Positions 12,556 to 23,439 of a stretch of DNA of 64,000 nt are shown here, one piece after another. A program made the translations under genes and the position numbers. Numbering within the stretch: position 1 is the first letter of the stretch; the number at the start of each line of letters is the position of its first letter. Below the pieces are notes generated by a model. That model made no database searches. It was not told where the DNA came from and saw only the letters and a program-made list of their open reading frames with translations. The DNA is from Meiothermus sp. (GTDB taxonomy: Bacteria > Deinococcota > Deinococci > Deinococcales > Thermaceae): contig BPIL01000002.1 of NCBI GenBank assembly GCA_026004095.1, positions 124,001 to 188,000 of the forward strand, read 5' to 3'.

Positions 12556-12775
12556 AAAAAAGAAGCCCCCGGCACGCATGCCTGGGGACGAATACGCGCC
12601 GGAAGAGGCGCGAACATCCGCGGTTCCACCCCAGTTCCTCGAGGTCGCTCGAGGCCCTTTGAGCTGCGTTGAGGTTTACCCCGCCGCCCTTCACCCGGTT
12701 CTTGGCTGCCCGGCTCACACCCTCCCAGGCTCGCTGTAGCGGAACGCCGGGTTACTCCTGCGGTTCAACGCAAGC
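12556..12775 (-). promoter_or_regulatory. glycine T-box riboswitch upstream of glyS
   Basis: All T-box parts can be traced on the minus strand. The base of stem I is TGCGTTGA (from 12772) pairing with TCAACGCA (12672-12665). The distal stem I holds GGTGTGAGCC, like the conserved loop in glyS T-boxes. The specifier side reads GTGAAGGGCGG with the glycine codon GGC at 12688-12686. The T-box sequence GGTGGAACCGCGG is at 12630-12618. Upstream CTGGGG can pair with CCCCAG for the antiterminator, and the same CCCCAG starts the terminator stem CCCCAGGCA / TGCCGGGG followed by six T (12587-12556). Uncharged tRNA-Gly should stabilise the antiterminator and allow glyS transcription; that mechanism is established for this RNA family. 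Confidence 0.9.
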
Positions 12776-12816
12776 TACAAGGTAACACAGCGGCCCTTTC
12801 CCATCAAGGATTTTGC

Positions 12817-12822
12817 TATCCT
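12817..12822 (+). promoter_or_regulatory. -10 element for Uma2 gene (leaderless type)
   Basis: TGCTATCCT gives an extended -10 box whose last base lies 7 bases before the ATG at 12830, so the transcript probably begins at or next to the start codon. It is divergent from the T-box promoter. No clear -35 box is visible. Confidence 0.45.
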
Positions 12823-12829
12823 GTAGAGG

Positions 12830-13384
12830 ATGCCCAGGCCGAAACCCCCTGTCAAAACCGAGGTGTCGGTAGAGGAGTTTCTCGCCTTTGAGGCCGCCTC
12901 CTCTGAGCGGCACGAGTATGTCCATGGGCAGGTTTTTGCCATGGCCGGTAGCAGCGAACACCACAACCGCCTGGCCTTAGAGCTAGCCATGGCTATCGCT
13001 CAGAACAGCAGGGACACTGGCTGTCGGGTTTTGATGAGCGATGTCAAACTCCAGACACCCACGGGCGCTATCTACTACCCCGACGTCATGGTGGTATGCG
13101 ATGCCTCCGATGACCATCCATACATCAAGCGCTCACCCTGTCTGATTGTGGAAGTTTTGTCAGATAGCACACTCGACATCGATCGGGGCGAAAAGTGGCT
13201 CAACTACCAGACCCTACCCAGTCTGCAAATGTACGTCTTGCTCGAGCAAGACACCATGCGGGCCGAGGTGTTCCGGCGGGCCGAGGGGGGCTGGTTCTAC
13301 GAGCGCATTGAAAGCGGCCCGCTCAGGCTACCTTGCGTAAACCTGGAGATTACCCTCGAGGACATCTACGCCCGCCTGGGGTAG
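12830..13384 (+). CDS. Uma2-family protein (DUF820, restriction-endonuclease-like fold)
   Basis: The 184 residues match the Uma2 family: the opening helix (SVEEFLAFEAASSERHEYVHG), then a Glu/Asp-containing core with YYPDVMVVC and CLIVEVLSDST, and K in RGEKWLNYQTLPSLQMYVLL. The D...E-x-K arrangement is that of the PD-(D/E)xK fold, so a metal-dependent nuclease activity is possible but not shown for most members. These genes are numerous in cyanobacteria and Deinococcota; their role is unsettled. A second copy lies at 22858. The ATG 7 bases after a -10 box suggests a leaderless message. Confidence 0.85.
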   Translation: MPRPKPPVKTEVSVEEFLAFEAASSERHEYVHGQVFAMAGSSEHHNRLALELAMAIAQNSRDTGCRVLMSDVKLQTPTGAIYYPDVMVVCDASDDHPYIKRSPCLIVEVLSDSTLDIDRGEKWLNYQTLPSLQMYVLLEQDTMRAEVFRRAEGGWFYERIESGPLRLPCVNLEITLEDIYARLG

Positions 13385-13658
13385 CTCGAGCCGAAATACA
13401 ACAGCAAACAATCGCTGGAGGGGAGTAAAGCCCGCCAATCGCACTTTTTATTCGCATAGTGTGGCGGTGCAATTTAACTCGGTCGAAATCGCCGCGAGGT
13501 TTGTTTCTCAAAGTGAGATAAATCTTTCTTTATAAAACCCTGGAAACGCTTCGTAACGTGTGGCCCAAACACCAAGCAAGGGCTGGTCATACTGTAATAT
13601 TGAGGTAGGAAGAAAGCGGCGCTATGAATACTTGTACGACATACCAGGAGGTTCGCGC
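13385..13658 (+). promoter_or_regulatory. intergenic region with clpC promoter
   Basis: An AT-rich stretch (13430-13540) then a good promoter: -35 TTGAGG at 13600-13605, 17-bp spacer, -10 TATGAA at 13623-13628. Transcription from it would give a leader of about 25 bases carrying AGGAGG at 13646-13651. This promoter position excludes the longer reading frame that starts at 13560. I see no CtsR-type or CIRCE operator. Confidence 0.6.
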
Positions 13659-15869
<2,211 letters not shown>

Positions 15870-15887
15870 CAAAGCCCAGGCCCCACA

Positions 15888-15912
15888 CCTCCCCGCCCGC
15901 GGGGGGGTTTTT
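15888..15912 (+). terminator. intrinsic terminator after clpC
   Basis: CCTCCCCGC / GCGGGGGGG stem with a short loop followed by TTTTTC, starting about 20 bases after the clpC stop. A second inverted repeat (GCCTGGGCTT / AAGCCCAGGC) spans the stop codon itself at 15853-15881. Confidence 0.75.
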
Positions 15913-15950
15913 CTGGGTTTGCGCTGACATTCGAGGCTTACCATAAAAGC

Positions 15951-16673
15951 GTGCAAGTGCAAGCCCAAGACCTGAGTGCGCCTGAAATTCTGGTGCTGCT
16001 CGAGCCCGAGGTAGCAGCCGACGAAGTGCTGAAGGTCGCGCTCAAGGAGCTGATTGCCAGGGGGCTGCTACGGGTGGACAACGCTACACCCGGCGGCAAA
16101 CCGCAACTCATCCTCGACGCTGATAACCAGCCGCAAAACCCGGTCTTGCAAAGTTTGTGGGCCCACCTTCGCAGCACCAGCCGGCAAGGCCTCGAGATCA
16201 ACCGGGTCTTGCAGCACCTGCAAAGAGAGTACGGCCCGGGCTATGGCGGCTTTAAGAGAAGAACCGTCCTACCCAGCCTGGTAGAGCGGGGGCTTCTTCA
16301 TAAGGAATCTGGCAAATTTCTAGGCCTGTTTCCCTATACCAACCACCGACTCACCCCCGACGGGGCGGACTTGAAGAGCCGCTTGAAGCAAGGCCTGCTT
16401 GAAGCCCGCCGGCTGGTTCCGTCGCTGGCCGACGGCAAAGCCGAGGCGGTCGCCTTGCTGGGGGGCCTGGGGGCCGGCCTCTTGCTGCTTCCGGGCATCG
16501 AGTCGCAGCTACAGCAGCTCAGAACCCTCATGGGCGGCAACAACTCGGATGGTTATGTACCCATTTTTGTTGCGGATGCCTCCGATCACCACGACCTCGA
16601 GCGCGCCTTTCAGCAGGTCGGTGTGGCCCTCGATGCTGGGGATGGCGGGGGCGACGGTGGGGGCGGTGAGTAA
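15951..16673 (+). CDS. unrecognised 240-residue protein with Gly/Asp-rich C terminus
   Basis: GTG start at 15951, 6 bases after the -10-like TACCAT, which suggests a leaderless message. The N-terminal 150 residues are mixed helix/strand and look like two winged-helix-like units (VALKELIARGLLRVD and TVLPSLVERGLLHKE). A hydrophobic helix follows (VALLGGLGAGLLLLPGI, about residues 166-183), and the protein ends in DAGDGGGDGGGGE. Short Gly-rich tails like this are seen in some membrane-associated proteins of unknown function. I do not recognise the family. It ends 20 bases before the convergent folA stop. Confidence 0.75.
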   Translation: MQVQAQDLSAPEILVLLEPEVAADEVLKVALKELIARGLLRVDNATPGGKPQLILDADNQPQNPVLQSLWAHLRSTSRQGLEINRVLQHLQREYGPGYGGFKRRTVLPSLVERGLLHKESGKFLGLFPYTNHRLTPDGADLKSRLKQGLLEARRLVPSLADGKAEAVALLGGLGAGLLLLPGIESQLQQLRTLMGGNNSDGYVPIFVADASDHHDLERAFQQVGVALDAGDGGGDGGGGE

Positions 16674-16693
16674 CCCAACTTCCCATTGCCAGA

Positions 16694-17209
16694 TTACCCT
16701 TCACCCTGGGATGCCTCTTGCGGGTGGGTGCGCTCGAGGTCGAGGTAGGTGAAGGCCCATTGGTGGCGTTCGTCGGCGGGGTGGTGCTCCCGGTAGGTCT
16801 CGCGCCATCCGGCCTGGTTCCAAGGGGGAAAAAAGGTGTCGGCATCGGGGATAAGCGTCTCGACCAGGGTCAGGTGCAGGTGGGTGGCGAGGGGCAGGAA
16901 CAGGCTGTAGATCTCGCCCCCCCCAATCACCATCAGCTCGTCGTCCAGCCTCAGGGCGTCCTCGAGGGTGTGCACCACCTCCACGCCCTCGGCGGTAAAG
17001 GCCGGGTCGCGGGTGAGCACCACGTTGCGGCGTTTGGGGAGGGGCCGCCCGATGCTTTCAAAGGTCTTGCGGCCCATCAGCACGGTCTTGCCCAGGGTCA
17101 GCGCGCGGAACCGCTTGAGGTCGTCGGGCAGGTGCCAGGGTAGCGCCCCAGCCCGGCCAATGGCGCGGTTCTGATCCATCGCCACCACAAAAGCAATCTT
17201 CCGGGCCAT
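16694..17209 (-). CDS. folA: dihydrofolate reductase
   Basis: Reduces dihydrofolate to tetrahydrofolate with NADPH. The true start is ATG 17209, one base after the thyA stop; the frame is open further upstream only because it runs through thyA in another phase. Motifs: IAFVVAMDQNRAIGRAGALPWHLPDDLKRF with the active-site Asp in LPDDLKRF, GKTVLMGRKTFESIG for NADPH binding, and VIGGGEIYSLFLP. The 171 residues are a normal length. Coupling to thyA makes metabolic sense, because ThyA produces the dihydrofolate that this enzyme recycles. Confidence 0.96.
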   Translation of the reverse strand: MARKIAFVVAMDQNRAIGRAGALPWHLPDDLKRFRALTLGKTVLMGRKTFESIGRPLPKRRNVVLTRDPAFTAEGVEVVHTLEDALRLDDELMVIGGGEIYSLFLPLATHLHLTLVETLIPDADTFFPPWNQAGWRETYREHHPADERHQWAFTYLDLERTHPQEASQGEG

Positions 17210-17210
17210 A

Positions 17211-18044
17211 CTAGACCGCCACCGGGGCGGGGATGCGGGGGTGGGGGTGGTAGTCCAGCAGCTCGATGTCATCGTAGGTGAAGGCGAACAAGTCCCGCAC
17301 GGCGGGGTTGAGCCGTACCGTGGGCAGGGGCCGGGGCTCGCGGGAAAGCTGCAAGCGGGCCTGCTCAAAGTGATTGCGGTAAAGGTGAGCATCGCCCAGG
17401 GTGTGAATGAACTCACCCGGCTTCAGACCCGTGACATGGGCCACCATGAGCGTCAGCAGGGCGTAGGAAGCGATGTTAAAGGGAAGCCCCAGAAAGATGT
17501 CGGCGCTGCGCTGATAAAGCTGGCAGGAAAGCCGCCCCTCGGCCACGTAGAACTGAAACAGGACGTGGCAGGGGGCCAGGGCCATGCGGGGCAGGTCGGC
17601 CACGTTCCAGGCGCTTACCACCAGGCGGCGGGAGTCGGGGTTGCGCCGGATTTCTTCCACCACCCAGGCCAGTTGATCGATGGTCTGGCCGTCCGGGCCG
17701 GCCCAGCTCCGCCACTGCTTGCCGTACACCGGCCCCAGCTCGCCCGCCTCGTCGGCCCACTCGTCCCAGATGGTGACCCCGTTTTCGCGCAGGAAGCCGA
17801 TGTTGGTATCGCCCCGCAAGAACCACAACAGCTCGTAGACCACGCTTTTCCAGTGGACTTTCTTGGTGGTCAACAAGGGAAAGCCCTGATCCGGTGTGCG
17901 AGCACTAGCGAGTCCTGAAAGGGATTGCCCAAGGTCGAAGCGCATCTGGTAGCCGAACACCGAGCGGGTGCCCACGCCGGTGCGGTCGGACTTATCTACC
18001 CCGTGCTCGAGCACATGGCGCATCAGGTCGTGGTACTGCTGCAT
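17211..18044 (-). CDS. thyA: thymidylate synthase with 13-residue insertion
   Basis: Methylates dUMP to dTMP using methylene-tetrahydrofolate. Start ATG at 18044 ([15 protein letters not shown]). Conserved blocks: [47 protein letters not shown], the catalytic cysteine in [13 protein letters not shown], and [20 protein letters not shown]. The 277 residues exceed the standard 264 by exactly 13. The excess is [13 protein letters not shown] at residues 41-53, directly before GFPLLTTKK, a place where most ThyA proteins have no loop. Its codons (CTT, TCA, GGA, GCT, AGT, ACA) differ from the GC-ending codons around it. Confidence 0.95.
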   Translation of the reverse strand: MQQYHDLMRHVLEHGVDKSDRTGVGTRSVFGYQMRFDLGQSLSGLASARTPDQGFPLLTTKKVHWKSVVYELLWFLRGDTNIGFLRENGVTIWDEWADEAGELGPVYGKQWRSWAGPDGQTIDQLAWVVEEIRRNPDSRRLVVSAWNVADLPRMALAPCHVLFQFYVAEGRLSCQLYQRSADIFLGLPFNIASYALLTLMVAHVTGLKPGEFIHTLGDAHLYRNHFEQARLQLSREPRPLPTVRLNPAVRDLFAFTYDDIELLDYHPHPRIPAPVAV

Positions 18045-18057
18045 GGCGCATAGTCTA

Positions 18058-18948
18058 TCAGGATGGGCCGGTGAGACGTTTGAGAAGGCGCCAGGCATAC
18101 AGAGGCGCGTAAAAATACGCCGCCGAGCCAAAGCCGGTGAGGGCGAAGCCGCCCGGAATCTCCTTGAGGTAGTTGCGGTCGAGCCGGTAGCGCACCCCGG
18201 CCCAGGACGCACTGAACGCGGGCCGGTAGCCCAGCAGCTTTTGCGCCTCGGCCAGCAGCCACTCCACCTCGTGCGGCTGGGTCTGGTGGGGTGCATACCT
18301 GTCCTGGTGGGGCAGATAACTCCCCCCCAGGCTGTGCCCGGCCACATACACCCCATACGAGCGCGCCTGCTTGAAATGCTGCTGGGTTCGCAGCACCGAG
18401 CCGGGGGTGAAGCGCCCGCCCAGCCCCAGCAGGTGCGCGCCGCCTGCGCCGCCGGCGTAGACCAGCACCTTGCCTGCGAGTTTGCGCCCGTCCTCGAGCC
18501 ACACCACGCCCGCCTCGAGCCGCTCTACGCTGGCGTACAGGATATTCAGCCCCTCGGCCAGGCGGTGCAGCAGGGGGGCGGTCTCCAGCCACCCCGCGTT
18601 TTCCAGGTACAAACCTTCCTCGAGCCACAGGTGCGGAATCCGGCGGCCCTGTAGCTTTTGCTGCCAGGCCGGCCTATCGCTTTGGGGCACGGGCCGCAGG
18701 ATGCCCTGCCGCACCATCCCAAACCGGGGATAGAAGTCCCACAGGGCTTCCAGGGCCTCCTCGGCCTCGGGCGCCACCGTCCCGCGCTTGCCCCGCACCG
18801 GGTTCAGCAGGGCATCGGGCACCCGGCTGGCCTCGCCGAGTTCACGGGCCACCACCAGCACCTCCCTGCCGGCCTCGTGCAGCACCCGGGCCACACACAA
18901 CCCGGCGATCCCGGCCCCAAGTACCACGATTTCAGTCTGGGTTTTCAC
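18058..18948 (-). CDS. FAD-dependent oxidoreductase (DAO/GlpO-like fold)
   Basis: The N-terminal [20 protein letters not shown] is a GxGxxG dinucleotide-binding motif, and [17 protein letters not shown] near the C terminus is the usual second FAD contact. The general fold is that of D-amino-acid-oxidase-like FAD proteins, among them the C-terminal oxidoreductase part of MnmC and ThiO. At 296 residues it is rather short. The ATG overlaps the miaB stop by 4 bases, and the gene ends 13 bases before thyA. Position between two genes for tRNA modification and thymidylate synthesis may hint at an amine-oxidising step on tRNA, but substrate cannot be told from sequence. Confidence 0.75.
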   Translation of the reverse strand: MKTQTEIVVLGAGIAGLCVARVLHEAGREVLVVARELGEASRVPDALLNPVRGKRGTVAPEAEEALEALWDFYPRFGMVRQGILRPVPQSDRPAWQQKLQGRRIPHLWLEEGLYLENAGWLETAPLLHRLAEGLNILYASVERLEAGVVWLEDGRKLAGKVLVYAGGAGGAHLLGLGGRFTPGSVLRTQQHFKQARSYGVYVAGHSLGGSYLPHQDRYAPHQTQPHEVEWLLAEAQKLLGYRPAFSASWAGVRYRLDRNYLKEIPGGFALTGFGSAAYFYAPLYAWRLLKRLTGPS

Positions 18949-20267
18949 GCCATCATCAGCGGAATCGTGGCCGGCTCCTGCGCCCCCACCACCTCACCCA
19001 GAAGCATGTGGGGGGTGGCCTGCTGGATGACCGCCTGGTACAGGCCGGGGCGGGGGGCCTGGGCCGCGGGCAGCAGGGTGGGGTGGTTGCCGCGGGTGTG
19101 GCCCTCCACGAAGCTGTCGTCTTTGGCGGCGCCGCGCACCAAGACCTCTACAGTCTGGCCCACCCAGCGCTGGTTCTGCCGGTAGCTCCACTCTTTTTGC
19201 TTCTCAATCAGGCGCTGGAGCCGCTCGACCTTGACCTCGCGCGGCAGATCCTGGAAGTGCTTGTAGCTGGGGGTGCCGGGGCGCGGGGAGTAGATGAACA
19301 TGTAGGCGCTGTCGTAGCGTACCTCGTCGTAGAGCGAGAGGGTGGCCTGGAAGTCTTCCTCGGTCTCGCCGGGGAAGCCCACGATGATGTCGGTGGAGAG
19401 CACCACGTCCGGCATGGCCTCGCGGATGGCCCGGATGCGATCCAGGTACCATTCCCGCCGGTACTCCCGCCCCATGCGGCGCAGCACCCGGTTGGAGCCG
19501 GACTGCACCGGCAGGTGGATGTAGCGGCAGACCTGGGGGGTCTCGGCTATGGCGGCAATCACGTCGTCGGTGAAGTTGACCGGGTGGCTGGTGGTGAACT
19601 TGATGCGGGGAATCCCCACCTGGGCGACCAGGCGCAGCAGCTCGGCGAAGCTGGGGAAGCCCGGCTGGTCTTTGCCGTAGGAGTTGACGTTCTGGCCCAG
19701 CAGGGTAACCTCGAGCACCCCCGCGGCCTTGAGCTGCTCCACCTCGCGCAGGATCAGGTCGGGGTGGCGGCTTACCTCGGGGCCGCGGGTGGTGGGCACG
19801 ATGCAGTAGGTGCAGTGGTGGTTGCAGCCCCGGATGATGCTCACAAAGGCCGATAGGGCCCCCTGGGGCGCGGGGGGCAGGTGGTGGGTGAGTTCTTCGC
19901 GGAAGCTCAGATCCCAGAAGCGGCTTTTGGCCTCGAGGGCCTTGCCAATCTCGGTAAGCGCCCCCGGCCCCAGGAGCACGTCCACCTCGAACTTGCGGGC
20001 TATCTGCTGGCCCTCCTCGAGCTGGGCCAGGCAGCCCATCATGCCCACCAATAGGGGGCGCTTCTCTTTTTCCTTGCGGAGCTCACCCAGAAGCGAGCGC
20101 ACCTTCTCCACGGGCTTGCCCCGCACCGCGCAGGTGTTGACCAGCACGAAGTCGGCTTCTCGCCAGTGATCCACGAACTCTGCACCGAGCGACACCAGCT
20201 CGCTTCGCACGAGGTGGGTGTCGTACTCGTTCATCTGGCAGCCATAGGTGATGATGTTTGTTTTCAT
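18945..20267 (-). CDS. miaB: tRNA-2-methylthio-N6-dimethylallyladenosine synthase MiaB
   Basis: Radical-SAM methylthiotransferase that converts i6A37 to ms2i6A37 in tRNA. N-terminal cluster cysteines are C10 ([11 protein letters not shown]), C46 (NTCAVRG) and C79 (MMGCLAQ). The radical-SAM CxxxCxxC is [10 protein letters not shown] with C148, C152, C155. The C-terminal TRAM domain occupies about residues 370-435. The opening GCQMN and the 440-residue length favour MiaB over RimO or MtaB. It is first in a minus-strand unit miaB, FAD gene, thyA, folA. Confidence 0.95.
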   Translation of the reverse strand: MKTNIITYGCQMNEYDTHLVRSELVSLGAEFVDHWREADFVLVNTCAVRGKPVEKVRSLLGELRKEKEKRPLLVGMMGCLAQLEEGQQIARKFEVDVLLGPGALTEIGKALEAKSRFWDLSFREELTHHLPPAPQGALSAFVSIIRGCNHHCTYCIVPTTRGPEVSRHPDLILREVEQLKAAGVLEVTLLGQNVNSYGKDQPGFPSFAELLRLVAQVGIPRIKFTTSHPVNFTDDVIAAIAETPQVCRYIHLPVQSGSNRVLRRMGREYRREWYLDRIRAIREAMPDVVLSTDIIVGFPGETEEDFQATLSLYDEVRYDSAYMFIYSPRPGTPSYKHFQDLPREVKVERLQRLIEKQKEWSYRQNQRWVGQTVEVLVRGAAKDDSFVEGHTRGNHPTLLPAAQAPRPGLYQAVIQQATPHMLLGEVVGAQEPATIPLMMA

Positions 20268-20370
20268 GTAAACCCCTGGGCCTACCGGAGGGATTCCGGG
20301 GCCGCGCGGATACTAAGTGTAGCAAAATGGGGGGGTGTCTACGAGATAGCGTTGGCAGTTGTGGTCGGGT

Positions 20371-21174
20371 TCAGGCCGAGGTGCCGTATGCCTGCAAACC
20401 TTCCTGGATGAGCTGCATCAACCTGGGTTCCTCACCGGGGATATTCTCCCGCAGGCGGGCCGCAGCCACGATGGGCATCCAGGCCTGGAGCTGGGCCATG
20501 TCCAGGCTCGCGAAGGTCTGGTAGTGCTCGAGGTAGGTTTGGTAAAACATCTGGCGCTGGCGCAAAATTTCCTCGCGCGCGGGCAGGTCTTGCGGAAACT
20601 CGCTGTGCAAGATCAGCAGGGTGGTGCGGGCAATGTCGGCCAGGGGGTTGCCCCGCGTGGCATTGGGCCAGTCCACCACAAACGGGCCCTTTGCGCTTAC
20701 CAGCACATTCTCGGGGTGAAAATCGCCGTGGCACAGGGCGGTTCCATCGGGTAGGCGATCCATGTGTTGCAACAAAACAGCCCGCAGGTTTTCCGGAAGC
20801 CGGCAGGCCTGGATGCGCTGGATAAGGTGTTCTCGCTGGGAGGGTAGGTGTCCGGCGGCTTTCTGATAAAGCTGGCGGTGCAGGGCCCCCAGCGTCTGGG
20901 CGGCGAAACGCAAACGCTCGGGGTTGGACTGGATGTAGTCGGTAAGCGACACACCCTGGATCCATTCGAGCACCAGCCCCCAGCGCCCCTCGACCTCGAG
21001 CACGTCCTCCACCCTGGGTGAAGGCACCCCCAGCAGCCAGATCTGCTGGGTGAGCTGGGCCTCGAGCTCGGCGTCGGCCCGGGAGAACTCCGGCCAGAAC
21101 AGCTTGAGCACAAAGCCATCGGCCCAGGCAAGCACCTCGGCCTCGCGCCCCTGCCCCAGCCGTGCGAGCGACAT
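20371..21174 (-). CDS. aminoglycoside-phosphotransferase-fold small-molecule kinase
   Basis: APH/choline-kinase superfamily protein of 267 residues. Visible are LVLEWIQGVSL (hinge), the catalytic loop LCHGDFHPENVLV, and the metal-binding VVDWPN. The name of the superfamily says little about substrate; many members phosphorylate sugars, choline or amino-alcohols and do not give antibiotic resistance. The start ATG 21174 lies 8 bases after TATGCT on the minus strand, so the message may be leaderless and divergent from the leu operon. Confidence 0.8.
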   Translation of the reverse strand: MSLARLGQGREAEVLAWADGFVLKLFWPEFSRADAELEAQLTQQIWLLGVPSPRVEDVLEVEGRWGLVLEWIQGVSLTDYIQSNPERLRFAAQTLGALHRQLYQKAAGHLPSQREHLIQRIQACRLPENLRAVLLQHMDRLPDGTALCHGDFHPENVLVSAKGPFVVDWPNATRGNPLADIARTTLLILHSEFPQDLPAREEILRQRQMFYQTYLEHYQTFASLDMAQLQAWMPIVAAARLRENIPGEEPRLMQLIQEGLQAYGTSA

Positions 21175-21225
21175 ACATTCACAGCATACCGGCTGGCGAT
21201 GGCGTACTCAAAAAACCCAGGTAGC

Positions 21226-21255
21226 TTGACGCTTTGGTATACCAAACTTTATACT
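21226..21255 (+). promoter_or_regulatory. leu operon promoter with palindromic operator in the spacer
   Basis: -35 TTGACG at 21226-21231, 18-bp spacer, -10 TATACT at 21250-21255. The spacer contains the perfect 14-base palindrome TTTGGTATACCAAA (21233-21246). TGGTATACCA-type sites are bound by FadR-subfamily GntR repressors in other bacteria; here the regulator is unknown. A protein bound between the two boxes would block RNA polymerase. Confidence 0.75.
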
Positions 21256-21261
21256 CTACCT

Positions 21262-21370
21262 GATGCCGACATGGGTGAAGCAGCCCCTACTAAGCCCCGC
21301 TCGAGGGGTCTAGCTGCTTTGCACGCGACCCCAGGGCCTGCAGCCGCTGGGGCTTCTGAGGTTGTCAAAG
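21262..21370 (+). promoter_or_regulatory. structured leader of the leu operon
   Basis: The roughly 120-base leader can form two hairpins. The first runs from AAGCAG (21278) to CTGCTT with inner CCCC-GCTCGA-GGGG. The second is CCCCAG...CTGGGG (21330-21355) followed by CTTCTG. No T run follows, no T-box core is present, and the only short ORF (ATG at 21271) has no run of Leu, Ile or Val codons, so classical peptide attenuation is not supported. A role in attenuation or mRNA stability is possible. Confidence 0.4.
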
Positions 21371-21382
21371 GAGTGAACTTCC

Positions 21383-22807
21383 ATGGGCAAAAGTTTGTAC
21401 GAGAAAGTCTGGGAGAGCCACGCCATCCGAACCCTGCCCAACGGGCAGACCCAGTTGTTCATCGATACCCACCTGATCCACGAGGTCACCAGCCCCCAGG
21501 CCTTCGGCATGCTGCGCGACCTGGGCCTCAAGGTGCGCTTTCCTGATCGCACCTTCGCTACCGTAGACCACATCGTCCCCACCCACTCCCTGCTCGAGCC
21601 CTTCGAAGACCCCCAGGCCGACGAGATGATCAGGCAACTGCGCAAGAACGTGCAGGACTTCGGGATTACCTTTTTCGACGTGACCTCGGGGCTTCAGGGC
21701 ATCGTGCACGTGATTGGCCCCGAGAATGGCATCACCCAGCCCGGCATGACCATCGCCTGCGGCGACTCCCACACCTCGACCCACGGGGCGTTCGGGGCCA
21801 TCGCCTTCGGGATTGGCACCACCCAGGTGCGCGATGTGCTGGCCACCCAGACCATGGCCGTCAGCAAGCTCAAGGTGCGCCGCATCAACGTAGAGGGTAG
21901 GTTGCAGCCGGGAGTCTATGCCAAAGACGTCATCCTGCACATTATCAAGGTGCTGGGGGTCAACGGCGGCATCGGCTACGCCTACGAGTACGGCGGCAGC
22001 GTCTTCGACAACTTCAGCATGGAAGAGCGCATGACCGTCTGCAACATGAGCATCGAGGGCGGGGCCCGCATCGGCTACGTCAACCCCGACCAGACCACCT
22101 TCGACTACCTTAAGGGCCGCCCCTACGCCCCCAAGGGCGAGGAGTGGGAAAAAGCCGTGGCCCGCTGGAAGGCCCTGGCCTCCGACCCCGACGCCCACTA
22201 CGACGACGTGGTGAACATCCGGGCCGAGGACATCGCCCCCACCGTGACCTGGGGTATCAACCCCGGCCAGGGCTGCGCCATCACCGACCGGGTGCCCGAC
22301 CCAGCCCTCTACCCCGAGGCCGAGCGACCCGCGCTGGAAGAGGCCCTCAAGCACATGAAACTGAAGCCCGGCCAGCCCATCAAGGGCGTTAAGGTGGATG
22401 TGGCCTTTTTGGGAAGCTGCACCAACGGGCGCATCTCCGACTTCCGCGAGGCCGCCAAGTACCTCAAGGGCCGCAAGGTGGCCCCGGGCGTGCGGGCCAT
22501 TGCAGTACCGGGCTCGCAGCAGGTGGCTAAGCAGTGCGAGGAGGAGGGCATCGCCGAGATCTTCCGCCAGGCCGGGTTCGAGTGGCGCGGGGCGGGCTGC
22601 TCGATGTGCCTGGCTATGAACCCCGACAAGCTGGTGGGGGATGAGCTGTGCGCCAGCAGCTCCAACCGCAACTTCAAGGGCCGCCAGGGCAGCGCCACAG
22701 GCCGCACCGTGCTGATGTCGCCGGTGATGGTGGTGGCGGCGGCGGTGACCGGCCGGATCAGCGACGCGCGGGAAGTGTTTGGGGTCGAGGCCCTGGTAGG
22801 GGCCTAG
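21383..22807 (+). CDS. leuC: 3-isopropylmalate dehydratase large subunit
   Basis: Aconitase-family enzyme of leucine synthesis that interconverts 2- and 3-isopropylmalate together with LeuD. The 474 residues start at ATG 21383 behind AAAGGAG. Fe-S ligands are visible in GSCTNGR and [12 protein letters not shown] (CxxC), and the substrate region [19 protein letters not shown] and [11 protein letters not shown] are typical. It is separated from leuD by a Uma2 gene and a small membrane-protein gene, an unusual interruption of a usually adjacent pair. Confidence 0.96.
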   Translation: MGKSLYEKVWESHAIRTLPNGQTQLFIDTHLIHEVTSPQAFGMLRDLGLKVRFPDRTFATVDHIVPTHSLLEPFEDPQADEMIRQLRKNVQDFGITFFDVTSGLQGIVHVIGPENGITQPGMTIACGDSHTSTHGAFGAIAFGIGTTQVRDVLATQTMAVSKLKVRRINVEGRLQPGVYAKDVILHIIKVLGVNGGIGYAYEYGGSVFDNFSMEERMTVCNMSIEGGARIGYVNPDQTTFDYLKGRPYAPKGEEWEKAVARWKALASDPDAHYDDVVNIRAEDIAPTVTWGINPGQGCAITDRVPDPALYPEAERPALEEALKHMKLKPGQPIKGVKVDVAFLGSCTNGRISDFREAAKYLKGRKVAPGVRAIAVPGSQQVAKQCEEEGIAEIFRQAGFEWRGAGCSMCLAMNPDKLVGDELCASSSNRNFKGRQGSATGRTVLMSPVMVVAAAVTGRISDAREVFGVEALVGA

Positions 22808-22857
22808 CTCGAGCGGGCTTGGCGCGCCGCTGTTTGTTCGGTGCTAGGCTGTTGTGT

Positions 22858-23424
22858 ATGACCACCGACCGCAGTACCAAAAAGTGGAGCCTGCAAGAAT
22901 ACCACCGGCTGGGTGAGGCGGGGCTGTTGCAAGACGGGCGTTACGAGCTTTTGAACGGAGAGATCGTTGAGATGAGCCCGGTGGGCATTCGCCACAAGGA
23001 CTGCGTGAGCAGGCTGATGCGGGTTCTGGGCCCACGTACGGCTGGGGTGGCCCAGCTCGAGAGCCAGCAGCCGCTGGTGGTGGGGGGCGATGAACTGGTG
23101 CCGGACGTTTTCCTGCTGCGACCATCGCCGGACTTCTACGAAGGCCGCCATTTCAGCGCGGGCGATGTGTTGCTGCTCATTGAGGTGGCCGAGTCTACCC
23201 TCAAGACCGATCAGGAAGTCAAAGTGCCCAAGTATGCCCAGCACGGCGTACCGGAGGTTTGGGTGGTGGATCTTGGCGGCGACCGCGTCTGGGTGTACCG
23301 CCATCCCCAGGGCGGGGTCTATACGCACATACAAGCCTACGGGCGCGGGGATGTTATCAAGCTCGTGGGGCTCGAGGGTGTCGAGCTCGAAGTGGATGAA
23401 ATTCTGGGAAAGACCTGGTTTTGA
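22858..23424 (+). CDS. Uma2-family protein (second copy)
   Basis: 188 residues from ATG 22858; the frame is open upstream but those codons lie inside leuC. Family features are WSLQEYHRLGEAGLLQDGRYELLNGEI, LVPDVFLLRPSPDF (acidic metal ligand), LLLIEVAESTLKTDQEVKVPKYAQHGVPEVWVVD (E-x-K and core strands). TAGGCT ends 7 bases before the ATG, so the gene probably has its own leaderless promoter although it sits inside the leu cluster. It differs considerably from the copy at 12830, so they are not a recent duplication. Confidence 0.85.
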   Translation: MTTDRSTKKWSLQEYHRLGEAGLLQDGRYELLNGEIVEMSPVGIRHKDCVSRLMRVLGPRTAGVAQLESQQPLVVGGDELVPDVFLLRPSPDFYEGRHFSAGDVLLLIEVAESTLKTDQEVKVPKYAQHGVPEVWVVDLGGDRVWVYRHPQGGVYTHIQAYGRGDVIKLVGLEGVELEVDEILGKTWF

Positions 23425-23439
23425 TGGTGAGGTTGAGTC

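Noticed and set aside
17885-17924. CRISPR repeat or insertion-sequence remnant as source of the ThyA insertion
   Set aside because: No flanking target duplication or second copy is visible in the window, so the origin is left open.
20371-21174. Antibiotic resistance (aminoglycoside phosphotransferase)
   Set aside because: Only the superfamily motifs are present. The gene sits in a chromosomal housekeeping context without mobile-element signs, so resistance is not supported.
21262-21370. T-box upstream of leuC
   Set aside because: No TGGNACCGCG core and no T run after the hairpins, in contrast to the glyS leader.
21271-21546. Short ORF in the leu leader as a leucine leader peptide
   Set aside because: It has no cluster of Leu, Ile or Val codons and runs into leuC in another frame, so classical attenuation is not supported.
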